Positions 7,436 through 12,254 of a stretch of DNA of 12,254 nucleotides are shown here, piece by piece (the stretch's first letter is position 1; each line of letters opens with the position of its first letter). The notes below the pieces were generated by a model, which was not told the DNA's origin, ran no database searches, and saw only the letters and a program-made list of their open reading frames with translations. Origin of the DNA: CAVSPO01 sp963730005 (GTDB lineage Bacteria > Actinomycetota > Actinomycetes > Propionibacteriales > Propionibacteriaceae). A program made the translations under genes and the position numbers. The stretch spans positions 1 through 12,254 of the forward strand of contig CAVSPO010000020.1 of assembly GCA_963730005.1 (NCBI GenBank). The letters are read 5' to 3'.

Positions 7436-7605
7436 CACGCAGCCTTCAAATTGGCCTCACGTCCGGCGACGAGCTCCGCAGTGGCCCCGCTGAGCCAGCG
7501 TTGTACGCCTGACACCTGCTGGGAGCCCTTGGCTTTCTCGCCTTCCCATCCATCCAGGTGGCTCGCCTGCAGGCTGCAGTCAAGTTGTTTCTGAATGCTG
7601 GTCAT
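7435..7605 (-). CDS. small hypothetical protein coupled to integrase
   Basis: This 56-codon frame starts at the ATG at 7605, preceded by AAGGTGAG at good spacing. It overlaps the last 26 bases of the XRE gene and ends in a TGA that shares one base with the integrase ATG. The protein begins MTSIQKQLDCSLQASHLDGW and ends REANLKAA. It is hydrophilic with one Cys and no membrane segment, and I do not recognise a family. The ribosome-binding site and the tight overlaps on both sides argue that it is translated. It could be a small DNA-binding or recombination-directionality factor, but that rests only on position. Confidence 0.6.
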   Translation of the reverse strand: MTSIQKQLDCSLQASHLDGWEGEKAKGSQQVSGVQRWLSGATAELVAGREANLKAA

Positions 7606-8152
7606 CGGGGCTCACCTTGCCTTCTTCGAGCTCCAACTTCTTCCACGCCCAAGCGAGCTGATCCGGAGTGGTGGCCTTGAGGACGGCGGAAGTGCCACCA
7701 TGGCCCGTACGGTCATCGTCATCAGGTTCCAGATCGTTGAGCGCCGCCAGATAACCGCCCAGCTCTTCGTCTGCCACCTGGCGCGCGTTGGACCTGACCT
7801 GGTCAAGGCGCCCGAGTTCCCACAAGTAGCGGACCGCGGCCACTTGGAGATCGTCCTCGGCCTGATTGGTTCGAACGATCTGACGCCGCACCTGTTCGTG
7901 GTGCCGAACGGCCTGTGGTTCTCGAAAGAGGTCGTCCACCCTGACAGTCGCACCGGCGAGCTGCCCAAGGACACTCGCGAGGTCGACCGCCTCGTGAAGC
8001 CGCAGTGGCCTTTCGCCCTTCTCAACGCTCCAGACCGTCGCCTGGCTCCACTTGTGGTTCCGGTCCCGCATCAGGGCGGCGAGTTCCTGCTGGCTGACTG
8101 ACCCGCGCAGCGTGGTCAGGTTCTTGCCGATCAGGATGTCCAAGTCGCTCAT
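7580..8152 (-). CDS. XRE-family HTH transcriptional regulator
   Basis: The ATG at 8152 gives 190 residues. Residues ~10-62 form a helix-turn-helix of the Cro/CI type (NLTTLRGSVSQQELAALM, then SQATVWSVEKGERPL and EAVDLASVLG). The rest is helical and acidic (LEPDDDDRT) and may mediate dimerisation or ligand sensing. It is the likely repressor of the element and of its own gene. The promoter sits directly before the ATG: TATGGT, six bases, then ATG, with no ribosome-binding site, so the message is probably leaderless. A TTG at 8188 would lengthen the protein by 12 residues but lies inside the operator palindrome. The gene overlaps the next small gene, giving an XRE-small ORF-int operon. Confidence 0.82.
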   Translation of the reverse strand: MSDLDILIGKNLTTLRGSVSQQELAALMRDRNHKWSQATVWSVEKGERPLRLHEAVDLASVLGQLAGATVRVDDLFREPQAVRHHEQVRRQIVRTNQAEDDLQVAAVRYLWELGRLDQVRSNARQVADEELGGYLAALNDLEPDDDDRTGHGGTSAVLKATTPDQLAWAWKKLELEEGKVSPDDQHSETT

Positions 8153-8158
8153 GACAGC

Positions 8159-8188
8159 ACCATAACTAGAAATGCTAGTTGACGTCAA
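8159..8188 (-). promoter_or_regulatory. promoter for the XRE-small ORF-int operon
   Basis: Read on the minus strand, TTGACG occupies 8188-8183. After an 18-base spacer comes TATGGT at 8164-8159, and six bases later the ATG of the regulator at 8152. The predicted transcription start coincides with the start codon. Confidence 0.6.
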
Positions 8189-8195
8189 CTAGCAT
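8172..8195. promoter_or_regulatory. 24-bp perfect palindrome, probable operator between divergent genes
   Basis: The half ATGCTAGTTGAC is followed immediately by its exact reverse complement. The centre TTGACGTCAA provides a TTGACG -35 box to both strands, so a protein bound here would block RNA polymerase in both directions. Extra AACTAG half-sites flank it at 8164-8169 and 8226-8231. The XRE regulator encoded next to it is the obvious candidate ligand. Confidence 0.75.
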
Positions 8196-8207
8196 ACGTG
8201 TTAACTT
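8179..8207 (+). promoter_or_regulatory. promoter for the excisionase-like gene
   Basis: TTGACG at 8179-8184, a 17-base spacer and TAACTT at 8202-8207 form a reasonable promoter. Transcription would start near 8214, leaving a leader of about 49 bases with GGGAG before the ATG at 8263. Confidence 0.55.
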
Positions 8208-8218
8208 CGAATCGAAGT
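8204..8218. repeat. 15-bp inverted repeat (ACTTCGA-A-TCGAAGT)
   Basis: Two perfect 7-base arms flank a single A. The repeat overlaps the -10 box and the predicted start site of the excisionase-like gene, so it could be a second operator distinct from the larger palindrome. Confidence 0.6.
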
Positions 8219-8262
8219 AGATGCCAACTAGGGATTCGAGTCGACCAATGATGGGAGAGATC

Positions 8263-8448
8263 ATGAACGACAAGCTGCTGACCGTGCCCGAGGTGGCCGA
8301 AATGACCCGGCTCCCCGAAGCAACCATCCGTTGGTTCAGGCACGTCGGCAAAGGGCCACGTTCCGCCAAACTCGGACGCCGGGTGGTCTACAAGGAATCT
8401 GAGGTCATGGAATGGATCGAACGGGAGTTCTCCGTGCAGGGGGCATGA
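8263..8448 (+). CDS. xis: excisionase-like HTH (MerR-type winged helix) protein
   Basis: The ATG at 8263 follows GGGAG at 8253-8257 and gives 61 residues. LLTVPEVAEMTRLPEATIRWF is represented by TVPEVAEM and EATIRWFRH, then GPRSAKLGRRVVYKESEV: the helix-turn-helix_17 pattern of actinobacterial excisionases and of small MerR-like regulators. Such proteins bend DNA at attachment sites to direct the integrase toward excision, and often regulate transcription as well. Two in-frame upstream ATGs (8221, 8248) are less well supported. The gene is divergent from the integrase operon, so a repressor at the shared palindrome could set the balance between the two. Confidence 0.8.
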   Translation: MNDKLLTVPEVAEMTRLPEATIRWFRHVGKGPRSAKLGRRVVYKESEVMEWIEREFSVQGA

Positions 8449-8546
8449 CTACTCGCCGAAAGCGTCGTGGCTTTGGGTTCATGAACAGCTGCGCTTTGCG
8501 AACCTGGCTTGCCCAGACGGCCTGTGATACGAGCTCTGAATCCTGA
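8445..8546 (+). pseudogene. short frame coupled to xis; possible remnant of an integrase start
   Basis: An ATG at 8445 overlaps the xis stop (ATGA) and opens a 33-residue frame beginning MTTRRKRRGFGF. Integrases that directly follow an excisionase in actinobacterial elements often start with a basic stretch of this kind before a SIRKLPSGRWQARY-like motif. Here that motif is absent and the frame stops at 8544-8546. It may be the stub of a second, deleted integrase gene, or a chance frame. Confidence 0.25.
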
Positions 8547-8605
8547 GACGCCTGCCTATTGCGCTGGGCGGAGCCACCGTTCATTGCAGCATGGTTGACC
8601 CGCCA

Positions 8606-8645
8606 CGCCGCCTGAGCGGCCGCGCCGCCTGAGCGGCCGCGCCGC
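8606..8645. repeat. 17-bp GC-rich tandem repeat, two copies plus a partial third
   Basis: CGCCGCCTGAGCGGCCG occurs at 8606-8622 and again at 8623-8639, followed by the partial copy CGCCGC (8640-8645). Each unit contains the near-palindrome GCCGCCTGAGCGGC, so the region can form hairpins. It lies in the 165-base non-coding stretch before higB (8547-8711). Confidence 0.85.
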
Positions 8646-8676
8646 AGGGAGGTCGCGCTGACGGAGGGAGGGATGC

Positions 8677-8711
8677 TTGTATCGCGTCACGCTACGCGAT
8701 ACGGTTGTTGG
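8677..8711 (+). promoter_or_regulatory. higBA promoter with operator palindrome, probably leaderless
   Basis: TTGTAT at 8677-8682, a 17-base spacer and TACGGT at 8700-8705 are followed by six bases and the GTG at 8712, which would be both transcription and translation start. A perfect inverted repeat (GTATCGCGT, six-base loop, ACGCGATAC; 8679-8687 and 8694-8702) fills the spacer and overlaps both boxes. That is the expected place for autorepression by HigA or a HigBA complex. Confidence 0.65.
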
Positions 8712-8990
8712 GTGATCGTCAGCTTCCGGCACAAGGGTCTGGAGCAGCTGTATCGCGACGGTTCGAAGAAGGGTGTTCAAGCCGCCCACGTCCCCAAGCT
8801 GCTTCGCATCTTGTCGCTGCTTGACGTGGCGCAGACCCCCGACGACCTCGCGATTCCGTCGTTTCGGACCCACCCCCTCAAGGGGGATCTGGCCGGGTAC
8901 TGGTCGGTCTGGGTGAACGGCAACTGGCGGGTGACGTTCCGCTTCCTTGAGAGCGACGTCGAACTCGTCGACTATCAGGACTACCACTGA
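8712..8990 (+). CDS. higB: HigB-type toxin of a type II toxin-antitoxin system (RelE/ParE superfamily)
   Basis: The GTG at 8712 gives 92 residues, beginning MIVSFRHKGLEQLYRDGS, the normal start of this family, and ending VDYQDYH. Conserved elements are HPLKGDL (54-60), YWSVWVNGNWRVTF with Arg73, and the Tyr/His C-terminus. HigB toxins are small RelE-fold ribonucleases that cut mRNA on the ribosome and arrest growth when free of antitoxin. The toxin gene comes first and the antitoxin second, the defining order of higBA. No ribosome-binding site precedes the GTG, in line with a leaderless transcript. The domain is complete with no missing conserved residue that I can see. Confidence 0.93.
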   Translation: MIVSFRHKGLEQLYRDGSKKGVQAAHVPKLLRILSLLDVAQTPDDLAIPSFRTHPLKGDLAGYWSVWVNGNWRVTFRFLESDVELVDYQDYH

Positions 8991-9006
8991 CCAGGAGGTG
9001 AGCAAC

Positions 9007-9234
9007 ATGGTGATGAAGACCCCGGTCCACCCCGGCGAGATCCTCCGCGAGGACGTGCTGGCCGACCTCGGACTGAGTGTCGGGGAGGCTGCGTCCCGGC
9101 TCGGGATCTCCCGGGTGACGTTGAGCCGAGTCCTGCACGGTCATGCCCGGGTGAGCCCCAACCTTGCCGTGCGACTGGAGGAGGCCGGCGTCGGCACCGC
9201 CCGCGCCTGGCTGGCGCTTGCAGTCGGCTCATGA
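9007..9234 (+). CDS. higA: HigA-type antitoxin, C-terminus altered by an apparent one-base insertion
   Basis: The start at 9007 has a strong AGGAGGTG at 8993-9000 and lies 16 bases after higB. The written protein has 75 residues. HPGEILREDVL and a helix-turn-helix (SVGEAASRLGISRVTLSRVL, about residues 24-43) are typical of HigA, which neutralises HigB and binds the operator. The family normally continues after WLAL with Q and an acidic-basic tail. Here the frame reads WLALAVGS and stops, whereas removing one G near 9220 gives WLALQSAHDLAAERAAG and carries on to a TGA at 9341-9343, overlapping the next gene by 17 bases. The conserved sense of the hidden tail implies a recent insertion or a read error. 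The DNA-binding part is unaffected. Confidence 0.88.
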   Translation: MVMKTPVHPGEILREDVLADLGLSVGEAASRLGISRVTLSRVLHGHARVSPNLAVRLEEAGVGTARAWLALAVGS

Positions 9235-9326
9235 CCTCGCTGCCGAGCGTGCGGCAGGACTCCCCACCGTCCGCAGGCTCGACCCAGTCGGCGCCGACCT
9301 GAGGTTCTATCGAGAGGGGACCACCG

Positions 9327-9572
9327 ATGGCGGAGACGATTGATCCGGCTCTGGCTGCCCGCCTTCGAGAGGAGTCCGAGCAGACGCGCGAAGCCGCCTA
9401 TCCGGCGGGGGTGCGGCCCACTCGACCAAACCGCAGCAAGGTGTACTCGATTCGCCTGAGCGAGGAGGAGCAAGCCCGGGTCGAGCAGGTTGCCGACGCG
9501 AGGCACCTGCCCGCGTCCACCTTGGTCCGCTCCTGGATTCTCGACCGGCTCAACCAGGAGAAGACCGCCTAA
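9327..9572 (+). CDS. ribbon-helix-helix (CopG/Arc-type) protein, antitoxin-like, no partner visible
   Basis: The protein has 81 residues, with GAGAGGGGA at 9312-9320 before the ATG. Residues ~37-78 contain the ribbon-helix-helix pattern: the strand KVYSIRLS, then EEEQARVEQVADARHLPASTLVRSWILDRLNQE shown by EEEQARVEQVA and PASTLVRSWIL. The N-terminal half is charged and could be a partner-binding extension. RHH proteins of this size are usually antitoxins or small repressors that bind DNA as dimers. It follows higA closely and may be in one transcript with it. No toxin-like frame lies downstream: an insertion sequence begins about 40 bases after the stop, so any partner gene may have been displaced or lost. 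Confidence 0.78.
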   Translation: MAETIDPALAARLREESEQTREAAYPAGVRPTRPNRSKVYSIRLSEEEQARVEQVADARHLPASTLVRSWILDRLNQEKTA

Positions 9573-9670
9573 CAACATCCGGAACTGCCGCGGTGTGCGA
9601 GGGAGCCTGTAGTTGAGTCCAGCAGAGTGGTGTACGACCCGGTGACTGTGACCGTGTCGCTCCTGACGTA

Positions 9671-9697
9671 GGGGCGGTCATCGGGTGATTCTTCGAG
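9671..9697 (+). repeat. left inner inverted repeat of the insertion sequence
   Basis: This matches the reverse complement of 10979-11005 at 23 of 27 positions, with the last 16 bases exact. The four mismatches cluster at the outer side (positions 5, 9, 10 and 11 of the repeat). Confidence 0.85.
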
Positions 9698-9733
9698 AGA
9701 TCTCTCACAACCAACTCGAAGGAAGGCACACCG

Positions 9734-10978
9734 ATGACCGCTGTTCCCAGTATCGACGACCCCGCCCAGTTCCTGAACCAGATCCTCGGCCAGTCCTCAC
9801 CAGACCTGCTGCGGGAGCTGTTGGAGGGGTTCGTGAACACGATCCTGTCCGCCCAGGCCGACCAGGTCTGCGGTGCCCCCCTTGGGGTCCGTGACGAAGC
9901 GCGGGTGAACCGCCGCAACGGTTACCGGCACCGCGACCTCGACACCCGGATCGGCACCCTCGACGTCGCGATCCCCAAGCTCCGCGAGGGCAGCTTCTAC
10001 CCCGACTGGCTGCTCGCCCGGCAACGTCGCAGCGAGCAAGCGCTGGTGTCGGTGGTGGCCACCTGCTACCTGCTCGGCGTCAGCACCCGGCGGATGGACA
10101 AGCTCGTCAAAGCCCTCGGGATCACCGGGTTGTCGAAGTCGCAGGTGTCGGTGATGGCCGGCGAGCTCGACCAACTCGTGGCCGACTTCCGCAACCGGCC
10201 CCTCGACCAAGGTCCATACACGTTCGTCGCCGCCGACGCGTTGACCATGCGGGTGCGGGAGGGAGGCCGGGTCGTGAAGGTCGCCGTCATGGTCTCCACC
10301 GGCGTGAACAACGACGGTTACCGCGAAGTGCTGGGCGTTTCGTGCTCGACCAGCGAAACCCACGCCGGCTGGCTCACGTTCTTCAAGGATCTGGTCGCCC
10401 GCGGCCTGACCGGTGTCGCGCTGGTCACCTCCGACGCCCACGCCGGGCTCGTGGACGCCATCGGCGCCACCCTCCCGGGAGCCTCCTGGCAACGCTGCCG
10501 CACCCACTACACCGCGAACCTGATGAGCGTGTGCCCCAAGCACGCCTGGCCAGCGGTCAAGGCCTGGCTGCACTCGGTGTTCGAACAAGCCGACCCCGAC
10601 GCCGTCCATGCCCAGTACGACCGGCTCCTGGCCGAGGTCGACCGCAACCGGCTCCCCGCCGTCCACGAGCACCTCGAGGCCGCCCGCGAAGAACTACTCG
10701 CGTTCGCAGCGTTCCCCCAAGGCGTGTGGCGGCAGATCTGGTCGAACAACCCGAACGAGCGCCTCAACAAGGAGATCCGACGTCGTACCGACGTCGTCGG
10801 GATCTTCCCCCACCGCGACTCGATCATCCGCCTCGTCGGCGCCGTCCTGGCCGAGCAACACGACGAATGGGCCGAAGGCCGCCGCTACCTCGGCCTCGAA
10901 CTCCTCAGGAAAGCACGCCTCACCCTGATCCCCGGCACCACCCACGAAGAGGAGGAACCCACAGCCCTCACCGCATGA
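9734..10978 (+). CDS. IS256-family transposase (IS1081-like)
   Basis: This is a full-length 414-residue mutator-type transposase. The DDE triad is visible as Asp168 (VAADAL), Asp234 (TSDAHAG) and Glu342 (NNPNERLNKEI), with the family motif WQRCRTHYTANL between the second Asp and the Glu. The N-terminal part (DLLRELLEGFVNTI, NRRNGYRHRDLDTR, VAIPKLREGSFYPDWLL) and ATCYLLGVSTRRMDKLV follow the mycobacterial IS1081 transposase closely as I remember it. AAGGAAGG at 9719-9726 precedes the ATG at good spacing. No frame damage or missing catalytic residue is visible, so the element may still move. The gene is GC-rich, like the core block and unlike the gene to its right. Confidence 0.96.
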   Translation: MTAVPSIDDPAQFLNQILGQSSPDLLRELLEGFVNTILSAQADQVCGAPLGVRDEARVNRRNGYRHRDLDTRIGTLDVAIPKLREGSFYPDWLLARQRRSEQALVSVVATCYLLGVSTRRMDKLVKALGITGLSKSQVSVMAGELDQLVADFRNRPLDQGPYTFVAADALTMRVREGGRVVKVAVMVSTGVNNDGYREVLGVSCSTSETHAGWLTFFKDLVARGLTGVALVTSDAHAGLVDAIGATLPGASWQRCRTHYTANLMSVCPKHAWPAVKAWLHSVFEQADPDAVHAQYDRLLAEVDRNRLPAVHEHLEAAREELLAFAAFPQGVWRQIWSNNPNERLNKEIRRRTDVVGIFPHRDSIIRLVGAVLAEQHDEWAEGRRYLGLELLRKARLTLIPGTTHEEEEPTALTA

Positions 10979-11005
10979 CTCGAAGAATCACCCGTACACC
11001 ACCCC
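10979..11005 (-). repeat. right inner inverted repeat of the insertion sequence
   Basis: This is the partner of the left repeat at 9671-9697. It begins at the second-last base of the transposase stop region and runs directly into the outer end motif, with no spacer, unlike the left side. Confidence 0.85.
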
Positions 11006-11044
11006 AGTGGACTTGACCAATAGCCGAATTGTCGCCGAGCCGCA

Positions 11045-12130
11045 TCACATCTGATCTGACATCAGCATCGACACCTCAGCTGTGCAAAGCAACCAGCATC
11101 CGACGCATTCCCCCTGCGCCATTTCGATTCGGGTAGTCTTCATTCGGTCAGAGCTCCACACCTGTCCAAGGTCTCGGCGTTTGAGATTGCCGACAACCCC
11201 GAAGTTGTAGTCGTAGCAGGGCCGGACATCGCCTGAAGTGTCGACAAACACGTGTGTATAACCTGCGACGCAGACGTGCCCAGGGGGCAGCGAACGCCCG
11301 TTCTTGAAGAACTCAGGCAGGTGTTGCAGGAATCCTCGCGAATTCGCGACGAGGTATCCATCGCCCTTAAGGCGGATCAGTTCATCGACCAATGATCGGA
11401 TTCTGGTTTGGGTTACGTTTTCTAGCTCGTCGTTGGGGCCACGGGGGGAGTGTACCGGGCTAATCTGCAGACCAATGCCCCGGGAGCTGAGCTGGCTCAG
11501 CATGGGGACGATCTCGTCGGTGTTGTGCCGAGTCAAGACTGCAGTCACCAACAAGACGACTTCGGGATAGGTATCGCGTAGTTGCTCGGCGGCGTCTAGC
11601 CCTGCCAGGGCCCTCGATAACCGAACACCTCGTTGTTGCTGGTAGTTGTTCCAATCGAGGGAGTCGATGGAGACGATGACAAACCTTGCGCCGGCCTCGC
11701 CCAGCCGTTGCCATTGTGACGGCAACATAAGCCCGTTGGTCATCAGGATCGGTACGACGGAAGCGTCTGAGCAGTAGCGCACGATTTCGGCGACGTCTCG
11801 ATGCAGGGTGGCCTCACCACCATCGATGGCAATGGCCGTACAGCCCAGCTTGGCTGCCTCGTCGATGATGCGTTGGGCCATTGCCAATGGCATGTCATGT
11901 CGCTCAAGTCTGGCGGGCGAATCTGCAGCAAATTGGCAGTATGTGCAGTATGAATTGCATCGAGTTGTCACTTTGAGGACAAGATAATGCAATTGCTTCG
12001 GTTCGCTAAAGGTAGAAATTGAGTCCATAATGGACGCTCGAGCGCCAGTAAGGACAGCCTCGGCCGTGTTGGGTGGCGACATAAGCGCTTTCAGCGGATA
12101 AATCTCGCTGAACATGTTGCCAATCTGCAT
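11045..12130 (-). CDS. radical SAM protein with SPASM-like C-terminal cysteines
   Basis: The protein has 361 residues. The radical SAM cluster motif CNSYCTYC (Cys58, Cys62, Cys65) binds a [4Fe-4S] cluster that cleaves S-adenosylmethionine to a 5'-deoxyadenosyl radical. Gly-Gly-Glu at 104-106 (DGGEATL) is the SAM-binding GGE motif. The C-terminal part has Cys287, Cys305 (DVRPCYDYNFGVVGNL) and the group Cys342, Cys345, Cys349 (CVGCWLLC), the pattern of a SPASM or twitch domain holding extra iron-sulfur clusters. Such proteins often modify ribosomal peptides or make cofactors; the substrate is not known here. The ATG at 12130 has GGGGGA just upstream. The frame stays open to the window edge without another start codon, but those residues look non-coding. 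GC is lower than in the neighbours (line 12001-12060 is 50%), suggesting separate acquisition. The insertion sequence ends about 30 bases past its stop. Confidence 0.88.
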   Translation of the reverse strand: MQIGNMFSEIYPLKALMSPPNTAEAVLTGARASIMDSISTFSEPKQLHYLVLKVTTRCNSYCTYCQFAADSPARLERHDMPLAMAQRIIDEAAKLGCTAIAIDGGEATLHRDVAEIVRYCSDASVVPILMTNGLMLPSQWQRLGEAGARFVIVSIDSLDWNNYQQQRGVRLSRALAGLDAAEQLRDTYPEVVLLVTAVLTRHNTDEIVPMLSQLSSRGIGLQISPVHSPRGPNDELENVTQTRIRSLVDELIRLKGDGYLVANSRGFLQHLPEFFKNGRSLPPGHVCVAGYTHVFVDTSGDVRPCYDYNFGVVGNLKRRDLGQVWSSDRMKTTRIEMAQGECVGCWLLCTAEVSMLMSDQM

Positions 12131-12173
12131 CCGTCCCCCGAAAACTAGGCGCGACCGTCGACACGGGCTTGCA

Positions 12174-12254
12174 TCAACAGAGCGTATCGTGGCAATCGGA
12201 CCCGATGGAGCCGGGTGCCTGAACGGGTTCGACCGGTGAAGTGGGCTCAGATCG
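12174..12254 (-). CDS. C-terminal end of a possible small peptide upstream of the radical SAM gene
   Basis: On the minus strand a frame enters from the window edge and stops at 12176-12174, 43 bases before the radical SAM start. The 26 visible residues are Pro/Ser/Glu-rich (PTSPVEPVQAPGS) and end SDCHDTLC. A short gene just upstream of a SPASM-type radical SAM enzyme is where RiPP precursor peptides usually lie, and a terminal Cys-containing segment would be a plausible core. The start codon is outside the window and 26 codons are too few to prove coding, so this is a candidate only. Confidence 0.28.
   Translation of the reverse strand, partial: RSEPTSPVEPVQAPGSIGSDCHDTLC

Larger units (their letters stand above)
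9612..11017 (+). mobile_element. IS256-family insertion sequence, IS1081-like
   Basis: The outer ends match as inverted repeats: AGTCCA, five variable bases, GTGGTGTACG on the left (9616-9636) against 10993-11013 on the right, 17 of 21 positions identical. An inner perfect 16-base inverted repeat, CGGGTGATTCTTCGAG, lies at 9682-9697 and 10979-10994. The ends AGTCC..TGTA resemble those of IS256. The size is about 1.4 kb with one transposase. I see no target-site duplication at either of the borders tried. If the inner pair (9671-9697 with 10979-11005, 23 of 27 identical) is terminal, the element is 1335 bp. Confidence 0.8.
6222..12254. mobile_element. left part of an element integrated at tRNA-Thr
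   Basis: After the tRNA the gene content changes from core functions to integrase, XRE regulator, excisionase-like protein, toxin-antitoxin genes, an insertion sequence and a radical SAM gene. Strand order becomes mixed. No replication, conjugation or phage structural gene is present, so the element could be an integrative element, a prophage or a satellite. Its right end lies outside the window, or the island is a mosaic. Confidence 0.65.

Noticed and set aside
6821..7594. A 257-codon plus-strand frame opposite the integrase
   Set aside because: It is antisense to all integrase catalytic motifs and contains no domain of its own.
7595..8101. A 168-codon plus-strand frame opposite the XRE regulator
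   Set aside because: It is antisense to the helix-turn-helix gene, with no ribosome-binding site or recognisable motif.
8606..8645. Tandem repeat as a CRISPR array
   Set aside because: The units are 17 bp and directly adjacent with no spacers, and no cas gene is present.
9797..10672. A 291-codon minus-strand frame inside the transposase
   Set aside because: It is the usual long antisense frame of GC-rich IS256 genes; the plus strand carries the intact DDE transposase.
12131..12254. N-terminal extension of the radical SAM protein through its open upstream frame
   Set aside because: No start codon occurs in that frame within the window, the residues are Arg/Pro-rich and shadow-like, and the ATG at 12130 has a ribosome-binding site.

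Overview
The window looks like chromosome from a GC-rich actinomycete (Actinomycetota). A propionibacterial relative is possible but I cannot prove it. Evidence: GC near two thirds over most of the sequence, GTG starts, ATGA gene junctions, TANNNT-N6-start leaderless promoters and an IS1081-like transposase.

Positions 1-6221 are a core block, all on the plus strand. It holds the tail of an unidentified gene, thymidylate kinase (tmk), the DNA polymerase III delta' subunit (holB), a DoxX-like membrane protein with a long acidic, coiled-coil N-terminal region, a strong hairpin terminator, a RicT/PSP1-domain protein, a secreted lipoprotein alpha/beta hydrolase of the tripeptidyl-aminopeptidase type, and tRNA-Thr(CGT). 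The order tmk-holB-ricT recalls the Bacillus tmk-darA-yaaR-holB-ricT neighbourhood. As written, tmk has three missing single bases. Once they are restored, no stop remains between tmk and holB.

From 6222 to the end is accessory DNA. A tyrosine integrase gene points toward the 3' end of the tRNA, the usual layout of an element integrated in a tRNA gene. Behind the integrase, on the same strand, are a 56-codon gene overlapping it by one base and an XRE-type regulator. A divergent excisionase-like gene follows. The two regulatory genes share a 24-bp perfect palindrome whose centre supplies a -35 box to each strand. Next come a possible remnant of a second integrase start, a 17-bp tandem repeat, a higBA toxin-antitoxin pair with a palindrome placed between its promoter boxes, and a ribbon-helix-helix gene with no visible toxin. 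A complete IS256-family insertion sequence follows, and then, on the minus strand, a lower-GC radical SAM/SPASM-like gene. Just upstream of that gene, cut by the window edge, is an open frame ending in a Cys-containing tail that could be a peptide substrate. The distal attachment site is not in the window.

The least ordinary material is the two compact promoter-operators (8153-8262 and 8677-8712), the frameshifted antitoxin, and the radical SAM gene with its possible precursor. The single-base indels in tmk and higA may be sequencing errors, and that should be settled before any of them is treated as biology.
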